NCBI RefSeq assembly: GCF_024721175.1
Contig: NZ_CP099399.1
Location: 1,364,001-1,428,000, forward strand
DNA length: 64,000 nt
Reading direction: 5' to 3'
From: Rhizobium sp. Pop5
GTDB lineage: Bacteria; Pseudomonadota; Alphaproteobacteria; Rhizobiales; Rhizobiaceae
A program made the position numbers and the translations under genes. Positions 41,775 to 49,517 of this stretch are shown one piece after another; position 1 is the stretch's first letter, and each line of letters opens with the position of its first letter. The notes beneath the pieces were generated by a model. It had not been told where the DNA came from, searched no databases, and was given only the letters and a program-made list of their open reading frames with translations.

Positions 41775-42529
41775 AGGCCGACATCGTCATCGACATGATA
41801 TGCTTCACGCTGGAAAGCGCGGAGCATCTGGCGACGGCCCTGTCGGGGCATGTCGGACATTTCCTGCATACCGGCACGATATGGACGCATGGCTATCCCA
41901 TGACCGTGCCGACGGTGGAGGAGGCACCAAAGTCTCCTTTTGGTGACTACGGCATACAGAAGGCCGCGATCGAAACCTATCTCTTGCAGCAGGCCAGACT
42001 TCGAGGATTTCCGGCAACCATCATCCATCCCGGCCACATTGTCGGCTCTGGATGGGCGCCGCTCAATCCAGCCGGCAATTTCAATCCGCAGGTCTTCTCG
42101 ACGCTTGCCCTCGGCGAGGCTCTGGCGCTGCCCAATTTCGGCCTGGAGACCGTGCACCACGTCCATGCCGATGACGTCGCAGCGATGTTCATGGGGGCGA
42201 TCGCCAATTGGAATGCGTCGATCGGCGAAAGTTTTCACGCGGTTTCGGAACAGGCGCTGACGCTTCGCGGTTACGCGGAAGCCATGTCGCGATGGTTCGG
42301 GCATGAGCCGAAGCTCAGCTTCGCGCCATTCGACATCTGGGCCGAAGGCCAGACACAGGAGGATGCGACGGCGACATGGGAGCATATCGCCCGCAGCCCG
42401 AATTGCTCGATCGCCAAAGCCCGGCGGCTTCTTGGTTACACCCCGCGATATACGTCCCTGCAGGCGGTGCAAGAATCGGTCGGCTGGCTGATCGGGCAGG
42501 GGAAGATCAGGACCCGATCGAACTCTTAA
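41564..42529 (+). CDS. NAD-dependent epimerase/dehydratase
   Basis: 321 residues from the ATG at 41564, which has GGGAGGAACGATC directly upstream. The Rossmann loop GATGHVG lies at 7-13. GDYGIQKAAIETYLLQQ carries the YxxxK-like pair (Y near 129 and K near 133). Extended SDR fold with a C-terminal HVHADDVAAMF typical of sugar or isoflavone-reductase-like epimerases. The substrate is unknown. The preceding gene's run-on frame invades its first 70 codons in another frame. Its stop overlaps the convergent glycerate kinase gene by 4 bases. Confidence 0.9.
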   Translation: MRVLVIGATGHVGTYLVPRLVEAGHDVVTISRGVAKPYAANGAWGAVDQRQMGRAEMERTGEFGPAVRALKADIVIDMICFTLESAEHLATALSGHVGHFLHTGTIWTHGYPMTVPTVEEAPKSPFGDYGIQKAAIETYLLQQARLRGFPATIIHPGHIVGSGWAPLNPAGNFNPQVFSTLALGEALALPNFGLETVHHVHADDVAAMFMGAIANWNASIGESFHAVSEQALTLRGYAEAMSRWFGHEPKLSFAPFDIWAEGQTQEDATATWEHIARSPNCSIAKARRLLGYTPRYTSLQAVQESVGWLIGQGKIRTRSNS

Positions 42530-43791
42530 CGGATCAGGATCGCCCTGAAATCATTGACGTTGGTTCCGGTCGGGCCGGTCTCGAAGAGGTCGCCGATGGC
42601 CTTGAAGGCGGAATAGCTGTCATTGCCGTCGAGCTGCCGGCGAGGGTCGAGGCCGGCGGCGCGCAGGCGCCTCACGGTGCTTCCGTCGGCAAAGGCGCCG
42701 GCATTGTCTTCCGAACCGTCGATGCCGTCCGTATCGGCTGCCAGCACATGAATATCCTCCTGGCCATCGATCGCCAGCGCCGTGGCAAGCGTGAATTCCC
42801 CGTTGCGTCCGCCCTTGCCGCCCTTGGCTTTCAGCGTCACCGTCGTCTCGCCGCCGGAAAGAATGACGACGGGCTTGGAAAACGGCCGGTCGCGGCCCAG
42901 CACCTCGCGGGCGATTGCCGCGTGCACCAGCGCCACGTCGCGCGATTCCCCCTCGATCGCATCCGAAAGGATAACCGGCGTGATGCCTTGTGATGCTGCG
43001 ACGGCGGCCGCCGCCTCAAGCGAGACGCCAGCCGAGGCGATGATGTGGTGCTCGTGCCTTGAAAAGACCGGATCGCCCGGCTGCGGTGCGTCTGCCTTCG
43101 ATGAGTTCAGATGATCGAGCGCCGCCTGCGGTAGCTTCAGCCCGTATTGCCGGACAATCTCCAGGGCATCGTGCCGCGTCGAACCATCGGGCACCGTCGG
43201 TCCGGAGGCGACATGGGCCGGGTTGTCTCCCGGGATGTCCGAGACAATGAGGCTGACCACCCTTGCTTTGGTCGCCGCCGCAAGCCTGCCGCCCTTGATG
43301 GTGGAGAGATGTTTGCGCACGACATTCATCGCCGAGATCGGCGCACCGGAAGCGAGTAGCATCTCGTTCAATGAGATTTCGTCTTCGAGCGTCAATTTCT
43401 CCGGCGGGGAGGGCAGCAGCGCCGAGCCGCCGCCGCAGATCAGCGCGATGACGAGATCGTCTTCTGAAAGGTCACGCACAGTTTCCATCAACCGCCTTGC
43501 CGCGGCAAGTCCTGCGGCATCCGGCACCGGATGTGCGGCCTCTATGATCTCGATGTCACGTGTCTCGCAGCCATAGCCGTAGCGAGTGACGACCAGGCCC
43601 GCGAGCCTTCCGTCCCAGACGTTTTCGAGCGCTCGCGCCATCTGTGCCGCACCCTTGCCGGCGCCGATCACCACGGTTCTTCCCTTCGGCTTGCCGGGCA
43701 GATGCGCCTTGATCCCGGTCAGCGGATCGGCAGCGCGAACCGCTGCATCGAACAGGCTTTTCAGAAAATCGCGGGGGGCGGAGATCGTCAT
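42526..43791 (-). CDS. Glycerate 2-kinase type II (MOFRL/DUF4147), TtuD/GckA-like
   Basis: 421 residues. N-terminal DUF4147 domain (VVIGAGKGAAQMARALE near residue 40, ICGGGSALLPSPPE near 118) and C-terminal MOFRL domain (ILSGGETTVTLKAKGGKGGRNGEF, then DTDGIDGSEDNAGA). Older annotation calls such proteins hydroxypyruvate reductase; biochemistry supports glycerate 2-kinase, which phosphorylates D-glycerate to 2-phosphoglycerate. It serves tartronate/serine-cycle carbon use. It stands alone, so context does not refine the role. Confidence 0.92.
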   Translation of the reverse strand: MTISAPRDFLKSLFDAAVRAADPLTGIKAHLPGKPKGRTVVIGAGKGAAQMARALENVWDGRLAGLVVTRYGYGCETRDIEIIEAAHPVPDAAGLAAARRLMETVRDLSEDDLVIALICGGGSALLPSPPEKLTLEDEISLNEMLLASGAPISAMNVVRKHLSTIKGGRLAAATKARVVSLIVSDIPGDNPAHVASGPTVPDGSTRHDALEIVRQYGLKLPQAALDHLNSSKADAPQPGDPVFSRHEHHIIASAGVSLEAAAAVAASQGITPVILSDAIEGESRDVALVHAAIAREVLGRDRPFSKPVVILSGGETTVTLKAKGGKGGRNGEFTLATALAIDGQEDIHVLAADTDGIDGSEDNAGAFADGSTVRRLRAAGLDPRRQLDGNDSYSAFKAIGDLFETGPTGTNVNDFRAILIR

Positions 43792-43975
43792 CGTGGTCTG
43801 CCTCGGCTATCGGTCGTGCTGCGGACTGTCAGCGCATCGGCGTACCCGCGTCAAGGTCGAAGGCGAGGCAGATTGACCGCGGTGGACACTTTGAACGGAC
43901 ACGAATACGAAACGAATAGAAAGCATTAACCATACTCCCGTAGACAACGAACAGGATCAAAGGAACCCGTGTTCG

Positions 43976-44272
43976 ATGGCTAGTGAAATGACCCGCCGCC
44001 CCGTCTCCAATGAAGGCCGGATTATCGCGTTTCCCTCCGGTACCGGAACCGCCAATGTTGAGCGCTGTGCCCGTGAACTCGGCCGGCGGCATGGCGCGGA
44101 TGCAATAGAGTTCTGGAAGGCCGAATGCCGCCGGCTCGCCGATCAGCTTCTGGCGGCCGGAATGTCGGAGCGCGATGCCGGCGAGCGGGTGATGCAGTTC
44201 CAGGAAGATGTCCAGATTGAACTCGTCCTGAGCCACGAAAAGCGGGCGGTCGCCAAATCTCAAAAGCGATAG
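43976..44272 (+). CDS. Small rhizobial protein, possibly DUF6074
   Basis: 98 residues, cytosolic, rich in Arg/Ala/Glu with predicted helices. GRIIAFPSG, then FWKAECRRLADQLLAAGMSE is a pattern seen in short rhizobial proteins I associate with DUF6074; the assignment is tentative. The ATG at 43976 has no ideal ribosome site; a second ATG (43988) is in frame. It is divergent from the glycerate kinase gene. Function unknown. Confidence 0.6.
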   Translation: MASEMTRRPVSNEGRIIAFPSGTGTANVERCARELGRRHGADAIEFWKAECRRLADQLLAAGMSERDAGERVMQFQEDVQIELVLSHEKRAVAKSQKR

Positions 44273-44403
44273 CGGCAATCACGCCGGGTCGAAGGTTCTC
44301 CGGCCGGCTTGGCTACCCGGAATCTGTTGGGCCGCCGTTATCCGCCAGCAGGCCGCCTGCCGCCCGGCCCGCCGCGTGCTGGCCGCCCATGTCCGGCTCG
44401 TCA

Positions 44404-45318
44404 TTAGCGCCGCGAGGTAACGATCAGGTCTTCCTCTTCATCGCGCTGCGATCCGCCAAGCGCTGCGGCGGCAGAGGCGATGAAAGCTCCGATCAGAAGG
44501 GACAATGCGCCGAGCAATGCCGTCGTGGAGGCAGCTTTGCGCGCCTCGTCGGCGGCCTTCTGCGCTGCGACCTTGGCCTCATCGATGCGCTTCAGCACGG
44601 TATCGACACGCGCTCGTGCATCGGCTTCGGAAAGGCCGGTACGCGACGCCACGACTTTAGCGAGATAGGCCTTGTCATCTTCCGGAATCTGGCCCTGGGC
44701 GGCACCGTTCAGAAGGATCCGTGACACCTCGGATGTCGCCGCGGCGTCATTGGACGTTGCCTGCGTGCGCGCCTGATCGGGACGCAGCATTGCGTCGGTA
44801 AAATAGGCTGTAGGCAAGTCCGTTGCCGACGATGCTGCCACCGTCCCGGCGACCGTTGCGGTCGAGCCCACGGTTTGTGCGGCCGCACCTACGGCCTGTG
44901 CGCCCGCGCCGGCGAGTGATGTTAACGACGACGTCAGAAACCCGGCGACAAAAATCGTCGCCAGCGCCCAACTGATGAAACCGTGCGCGGTGTCGCGGAA
45001 GAAGACTTCGTCCGTGTGCACAGCCGCCCACTTCGTGCGCAGCCGGCCGGTGATATAGCCTCCGAGCGCGGAAGAGAGCCATTGCACGACCACGAGCCAG
45101 ATGGCCGCCGTGACGCCGAGTGTGCCAAGGGAACTGCTTTGATCCGACCAAGGCGAAACCATCGTCAGGCCGACGCCGGACCCCAGAAGCAGAAGGATGA
45201 GGGTCACGCCGATTGCAACGGCTGCGCCCGCAAAGATGGGGCCCCACGTCATGGCGGATTTGGAGGATTCGACCGGAGCGACAACCTCTCCGGAATCTGT
45301 CACTGAAACCGACATCAT
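44404..45318 (-). CDS. Hypothetical membrane protein (PhnA-like annotation in rhizobia)
   Basis: 304 residues with hydrophobic segments near 27-52, 68-90, 113-135 and 275-294, and a Ala/Thr/Gly-rich middle (residues about 130-170). A soluble or coiled helix, EADARARVDTVLKRIDEAKVAA and beyond (residues about 220-270), precedes the last span. No enzyme motif. Rhizobial databases sometimes call such proteins PhnA-like, without functional support. Its start lies 6 bases after the stop of a 25-residue reading frame, suggesting coupling. Confidence 0.7.
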   Translation of the reverse strand: MMSVSVTDSGEVVAPVESSKSAMTWGPIFAGAAVAIGVTLILLLLGSGVGLTMVSPWSDQSSSLGTLGVTAAIWLVVVQWLSSALGGYITGRLRTKWAAVHTDEVFFRDTAHGFISWALATIFVAGFLTSSLTSLAGAGAQAVGAAAQTVGSTATVAGTVAASSATDLPTAYFTDAMLRPDQARTQATSNDAAATSEVSRILLNGAAQGQIPEDDKAYLAKVVASRTGLSEADARARVDTVLKRIDEAKVAAQKAADEARKAASTTALLGALSLLIGAFIASAAAALGGSQRDEEEDLIVTSRR

Positions 45319-45324
45319 CTCATC

Positions 45325-45402
45325 CTATCGCATAAACAGGGCCAGAAGGATGATGATAGGCAGTGGAACACCGAGCAGCCAAAGTAGAATGCCGCGACCC
45401 AT
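45325..45402 (-). CDS. 25-residue membrane peptide with perfect ribosome site
   Basis: The ATG at 45402 has AGGAGGT ideally spaced upstream. The product MGRGILLWLLGVPLPIIILLALFMR is one hydrophobic helix with charged ends. Short peptides starting MGRGILLWLLG occur across alphaproteobacteria as unannotated or recently annotated small proteins. It is followed within 6 bases by the 304-residue membrane protein, probably in the same mRNA. Confidence 0.7.
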   Translation of the reverse strand: MGRGILLWLLGVPLPIIILLALFMR

Positions 45403-45712
45403 GATAGACCTCCTGTCGAAAACCGACGTTACGTGCTTGCGGGCCACTCAACTTTTAACGGCGACGTTTGTTCCCGGCCGCCTTGGCTCACGTTGCCTCC
45501 GGGAGTGTTGCTGACACGTTCCGATACGACGCCACTGCGGGGCCATATAGATCGATGAGAATCTTGCACGTTCGGAGCTGACGGCGGCCGAGGAGAATGC
45601 ATATATCTTGAGGCATAAGGTGATCTGGGAGGATGAGTTTCGGGAAGATTTCTCCCGACGATCCCAGGGAGTGCCTCGTCGCTCAGTCGCAGCGTAAGTT
45701 GGAGAAGCATCG
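45403..45712. other. Intergenic region without a gene
   Basis: The 310 bases hold the promoter side of both the 25-residue peptide (leftward) and the small lipoprotein (rightward). No convincing frame or hairpin; open frames here lack ribosome sites and family features. Confidence 0.5.
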
Positions 45713-45892
45713 ATGAATAAATTTCGGGCATTTGTAGCAGCTGGAGCAGTCACGCTTGCCGCCATCGCCTCGGCCTGCTCGACCCCGCCGAATTCATACG
45801 GCTCGGCATCTGGATATGTGCCGGGAGATTCAATGAACCCGGCTTGCGCAGATGGATTCCGACCCCGTGAAGGCCGTTCGTGCAGCTACTAG
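45713..45892 (+). CDS. Small lipoprotein, 59 residues
   Basis: The ATG at 45713 follows GGAGAAG. Signal peptide MNKFRAFVAAGAVTLAAIAS ends in the lipobox ASAC, with lipidated C22; the mature part is 38 residues with a C-terminal cysteine pair (NPACADG, RSCSY) that can form a disulfide. Proteins of this kind (lipobox, GxSxG-rich tail, PAxADG) are frequent in rhizobia, with unknown function. Confidence 0.7.
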   Translation: MNKFRAFVAAGAVTLAAIASACSTPPNSYGSASGYVPGDSMNPACADGFRPREGRSCSY

Positions 45893-46000
45893 CGCGTCCG
45901 CTGGGCGGAGATACGCGGCTAACCTGGCATTTCTATTGAATACCAGTAGCGGCAGCAGCCGTTTCGGACTTCTCAACAAAACGGACGATATTTTGAAAGA

Positions 46001-46075
46001 TGGCTCCCCGGGCCGGATTCGAACCGGCGACCTGTCGATTAACAGTCGAATGCTCTACCGCTGAGCTACCAGGGA
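46001..46075 (-). tRNA. tRNA-Asn(GUU)
   Basis: On the minus strand the acceptor TCCCTGG pairs with CCGGGGA, and the anticodon loop CTGTTAA places GTT at 46041-46043 (complement). T-arm GGTTCGAATCC is present. CCA is encoded (46001-46003). 75 bases including CCA. Confidence 0.97.
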
Positions 46076-46192
46076 TCACTGCTTGGCGCGGTGTGAGTGG
46101 GCTAATACAAATGCTTGCCCGATTTGCCAAGCGGTTTTTTCAAAAAAATGAAATGAACTTGTATTTGGGTTGCCCGCGCCCATCTCTGAAGC

Positions 46193-46507
46193 ATGACGAA
46201 TGGGAATGATCGTGAAGAGACGAACGGCGACGCGGAGCGCAATGTGAAGGGACGCTTCGGCATAGATCACGCAAGCGGCAGGCTTGTGCTCGGCTCCTTC
46301 AGCATCGGTTTGCCGCGTTCGCGGATTGCGAGGATGGCAATCGGCATTGCCCTCATTTTCTGCGGATTCCTTGGTTTCCTGCCCATCCTCGGTTTCTGGA
46401 TGCTGCCGCTTGGTTTCCTGGTTCTCTCGCACGATCTGCCGATTGCGCGCCGGCTTCGGCGGCGGCTGGCGGTCTGGTGGCACAGGCGAGGCAAGCCGGC
46501 GGGCTGA
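46193..46507 (+). CDS. Small transmembrane protein, PGPGW-like
   Basis: 104 residues. A soluble N-terminus of about 45 residues precedes two close hydrophobic segments (MAIGIALIFCGFLGFLPILG and MLPLGFLVLSHDLPIARR) and an Arg-rich tail. The second segment with Leu-Pro-Leu-Gly and SHDLPIARRLRR resembles the PGPGW family of putative membrane proteins. Function unknown. No clear ribosome site. Confidence 0.6.
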   Translation: MTNGNDREETNGDAERNVKGRFGIDHASGRLVLGSFSIGLPRSRIARMAIGIALIFCGFLGFLPILGFWMLPLGFLVLSHDLPIARRLRRRLAVWWHRRGKPAG

Positions 46508-46600
46508 AGCGGCCCGCAAGAAGCCGAGCGAGACGGTGGATCGCTTTTCGCATTCGTGGTTTATGGAGATTAAACGCTTCGCAATGAGCCAGGTGAGGAA

Positions 46601-46903
46601 ATGAAGGCTTTTTTCGTGGCCGTCCTGTCGGCGACGGCCATTCTCTCAGGAATTCCCGCAGAGGCTCAAGGGGTCGATAGCGGTGGTTTCGACGCCCGCG
46701 GCATCTGCCGCCGCCCTGAAGGATGCGTGGTCGAGCACGGCCAAAGCGGCTCCAACGGACCTCGAAACTATCGCAATTTCAATGGCCGGAACGAACGCGA
46801 CGGAGAAAATCGCGACCGGGACAATCGTCGCTATCGTGATCAAAGAAGAAGCGACAGGCAGACCGGCGGGGCCGTGCCGATTCGATCAGAATCCAGCACC
46901 TGA
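46601..46903 (+). CDS. Small secreted Arg/Asp-rich protein
   Basis: 100 residues. Signal peptide MKAFFVAVLSATAILSGIPA, cut after AEA. The mature part begins with a cysteine pair (GICRRPEGC) and then becomes a highly charged Arg/Asp/Asn repeat-like tail (NYRNFNGRNERDGENRDRD). The charged tail may bind polyanions or be disordered. GAGGAA precedes the ATG. No family recognised. Confidence 0.6.
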   Translation: MKAFFVAVLSATAILSGIPAEAQGVDSGGFDARGICRRPEGCVVEHGQSGSNGPRNYRNFNGRNERDGENRDRDNRRYRDQRRSDRQTGGAVPIRSESST

Positions 46904-46961
46904 TTCAGCCTGAATACTGTTCTCGGCGATCAGGCTGCGTAACGCCCCAGCGAATTCGGGT

Positions 46962-47300
46962 TCAGTTCGACCGGAGTTCGCTTGCCTCGAAAGTCCCGTC
47001 GTGGCTGGGATCGAGGTCGTTCGCCGTCAATAGGCTGCAGGCGATAAGGAAGAACACGAGCTTCAATGCGTAGGACACGGCGGATAACGGTCGTCGATGG
47101 CGCTGTGGCACGCGAGACGGAGCGATATAGTATGTGTAGTAGAAGTGCGGATCATCCGTTTCCAGCAGGTTCTGGTAAACATGCTCCGGAATGTCTGCGT
47201 ATTTCGCCGGCCTGGAACCGGGAAATTTTACAAGTAGATCACGAGTTTCGGCATCATATGCCGCCCGCATGTGCTTCGATTTGAGGGCAGCCCAGTTCAT
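46962..47300 (-). CDS. KTSC-domain protein with C-terminal membrane segment
   Basis: 112 residues from the ATG at 47300 with GGAG upstream; a longer frame to 47384 is unsupported. The KTSC pattern is MRAAYDAETRDLLVKFPGSR, then KYADIPEHVYQNLLETDDP. KTSC is a short domain also fused to lysyl-tRNA synthetase in some bacteria, with unknown role. Unlike most members it continues to a hydrophobic segment (LSAVSYALKLVFFLIACSLL) near residues 75-93. A second KTSC-like gene lies on the other side of tRNA-Cys. Confidence 0.7.
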   Translation of the reverse strand: MNWAALKSKHMRAAYDAETRDLLVKFPGSRPAKYADIPEHVYQNLLETDDPHFYYTYYIAPSRVPQRHRRPLSAVSYALKLVFFLIACSLLTANDLDPSHDGTFEASELRSN

Positions 47301-47572
47301 AGTAGCTCCAATGCAACTTTCCTGCCCTCCCGGTGGATAACATGTCCGGCCCCCGGTCGAAGTCAAGTTTGGGATTTGTTTCAAATATGATCGTCGCCAG
47401 GAAATGGGACATCGTCGCCGTCATGGAAATTTTCGTCCGCGCGCGGCCGTCCCGGAATTGAGCGATGGGCGATTTTCGGCAGTGACGGAACGGCGTTTTT
47501 CCGAAATGCCCTCTTGCGATTTCCTTACGATCATTCTAAACGCTCGCCACGGCTCAGATAACGAGCACGTGA

Positions 47573-47646
47573 GGCCTCGTGGCGGAGTGGTGACGCAGAG
47601 GACTGCAAATCCTTGTACCCCGGTTCAATTCCGGGCGAGGCCTCCA
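47573..47646 (+). tRNA. tRNA-Cys(GCA)
   Basis: The acceptor GGCCTCG pairs with CGAGGCC. The anticodon stem AGGA/TCCT encloses GCA at 47605-47607. T-arm GGTTCAATTCC, discriminator T and encoded CCA are present; 74 bases. Confidence 0.97.
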
Positions 47647-47722
47647 AAAAATTTCCCACATGACATGGTCGGTCTGGAATGATGCTCGCTCGGCGGAGCG
47701 GCGTCGATGTGTTCAGTTGCAT

Positions 47723-48025
47723 TTACCAGATCCGCGGGCCTGCTGAAAAATCGAACTGCGCCGGATTGATTCCAGTGAAGTGATAGAGCGCTTTCAGGCC
47801 GCCTTTGCGGAATTCTGCCTGATATTCGGAATCGCTCAGTTTGGATCCCTCATCGATTTCCGTGTCGGCGCCGAGCAGCCGCCGCAGGCCCTCTTGCGAA
47901 ATGCGGGTAAAGCTGCGGATCTCGCCGCTGCTGTATTTGATCAGCAGCAGTTGCACATCGGCATTGTAGCGGAGCGCTTCTATACCGCGCGATTGGATCA
48001 GAAAGGTTTGCATGCGCGCACCCAT
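47723..48025 (-). CDS. KTSC-like small protein
   Basis: 100 residues (start 48025, or the ATG at 48013, MQTFLIQSRGIEALRY). The KTSC-like core is ALRYNADVQLLLIKYSSGEI, RSFTRISQEGLRRLL, and EYQAEFRKGGLKALYHFTGI continues beyond the usual domain end. Cytosolic, no hydrophobic segment. It shares the theme, not the detail, of the KTSC gene on the other side of tRNA-Cys. Function unknown. Confidence 0.6.
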   Translation of the reverse strand: MGARMQTFLIQSRGIEALRYNADVQLLLIKYSSGEIRSFTRISQEGLRRLLGADTEIDEGSKLSDSEYQAEFRKGGLKALYHFTGINPAQFDFSAGPRIW

Positions 48026-48208
48026 AGCGAAAGGTGAGGGCGCTGCAACAAAATGGTTGACGTAACCTTAATGCGCATAAGGTGACCGAGGGAAAAGGGC
48101 CGCTGTATCAAGGCAACCGCGCGCATGCCGGCCCTGTTTTCGCCGGCAGGAGATTGCGCAGACGCGATGCGGGAGATATTTTCGAGCGCTTCTCGGCACT
48201 CCGTCGCA

Positions 48209-48310
48209 TTAGGTTCTTTCACCGTCCAGCAGCCCGCAGCAAAATATGCCGATGAGCGCTGCGACGATGAAGAAATCGAACAGCGTGAAATATTCGAAAA
48301 TCGCAGACAT
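48209..48310 (-). CDS. 33-residue membrane peptide
   Basis: The ATG at 48310 follows GAGGAGGAGCAGGCC, a strong ribosome site. The product starts MSAIFEYFTLFDFFIVAALI and has one helix of about 22 residues ending in a CC pair (FCCGLLDGERT). The in-frame region upstream to 48463 lacks support. No family recognised. Confidence 0.55.
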   Translation of the reverse strand: MSAIFEYFTLFDFFIVAALIGIFCCGLLDGERT

Positions 48311-48520
48311 GGCCTGCTCCTCCTCATTTCCTCCGTTTGGGATAATAACATCGCAAGGCGGAGGGTTCCACGTTCGGGTCGCAATGGCCGTCGGGCGTGC
48401 TGTGGCGCGAAAGAAGCGCTCGTCGGATTCTTTTCGCTGGCGGTTGCCAAGCCTTGAAAGCATTCGTGGCGGAGATTAAGAGACGCAGGGACAGGAACCG
48501 CTTTCAAAGAGCGAGAGGAC

Positions 48521-49186
48521 ATGATGGATTTCGAAGCAGCGCGCGCAAAGATGGTCGACAACCAGGTTCGCACGACGGACGTTACGTCGCATTCCGTGCT
48601 GACGGCGTTTCTCACGGTGCCCCGTGAGGCCTTCGTGCCGGAGAAGGCGAAGCTGCTGGCCTATATCGACAATGATGTCGAGATATCAGCCGCAGCTCCC
48701 GGAAAGCCTGCCCGCTTCCTGATGGAGGCATCGCCTCTTGCCAAGCTGCTGCAGCTCGCGGCGGTCACAAAGGACGATTTCGTCCTCGAAGTCGGTTGCG
48801 GCTCGGGTTACACCTCGGCGCTGCTGTCGATCATTGCCGGCTCGGTTATCGCGCTCGAATGTGACGAGCAGCTCGCGACCGAAGCGAAGACGCAGCTTGC
48901 CGGCTACGGCAAGATCGAGGTCGTGACAGGCCCGCTCGAAAAGGGTTACGCTGCCGGCGCTCCTTACGATCTGATCTTCATCAATGGCGCAGTCGAAGAA
49001 GTTCCCGCGGCCCTTCTCGGTCAGTTGCGTGATGGTGGCCGTCTGGTGACGGTCGAGGGTTACGGCAATGCCGCCCGCGCCAAGGTCTTCGTCGCCGAGC
49101 GCGGCGCCGTTTCGGAAAACGTATTCTTCAATGCTTCCGTCAAGCCGCTGCCGGGTTTTGCCAAGGCACGCGAATTCGTTTTCTAA
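48521..49186 (+). CDS. pcm: Protein-L-isoaspartate O-methyltransferase family
   Basis: 221 residues (tandem ATGs at 48521 and 48524; GAGAGGAC upstream). The SAM motif LEVGCGSGYTSALLS lies near residues 90-104; the N-terminus MVDNQVRTTDVT and FVPEKAKLLAYID match the PCMT-like group common upstream of tolC in rhizobia. This group lacks parts of the classical Pcm substrate motif, so isoaspartate repair is not certain. A strong terminator follows, and no tolC gene is found between it and popZ. Confidence 0.88.
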   Translation: MMDFEAARAKMVDNQVRTTDVTSHSVLTAFLTVPREAFVPEKAKLLAYIDNDVEISAAAPGKPARFLMEASPLAKLLQLAAVTKDDFVLEVGCGSGYTSALLSIIAGSVIALECDEQLATEAKTQLAGYGKIEVVTGPLEKGYAAGAPYDLIFINGAVEEVPAALLGQLRDGGRLVTVEGYGNAARAKVFVAERGAVSENVFFNASVKPLPGFAKAREFVF

Positions 49187-49517
49187 GACCGTTTTCATCG
49201 ATGAATTCAGCGACGGGCGCCTTCAGCGCCCGTTTTTGTCTGTGCCGCTGGAAAGCCTTCACAAACATCCTTTATCCTGAAGTTGCCGCGCCGGACCGGA
49301 AAGATGCGGTGCGCATCGACGTCCATTTCATGCCTGCCGCCGCCCGTGAAATCACCATAGATTTCGCCGTGGCAAACATTGGGTAACAAAACTGTGCATG
49401 GCCGCATTCATTTGATTCGCGATGATTTTTTTCGCGCCTGCGGTATTCTAAGGTCGTGGTGATTCGGATGAACGCTCCACACCATCCGGTCGTTGTTTTG
49501 GGATAACGGGGATAGAT
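49187..49517. other. Intergenic region between pcm and popZ
   Basis: Apart from the terminator at 49213-49237 it contains no gene. AT-rich DNA around 49370-49460 probably holds the popZ promoter. A tolC-type outer membrane gene, which I would expect here by analogy with other rhizobia, is absent. Confidence 0.5.
49213..49237 (+). terminator. Intrinsic terminator after pcm
   Basis: ACGGGCGC and GCGCCCGT pair around CTTCA, followed by TTTTT. Confidence 0.88.
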
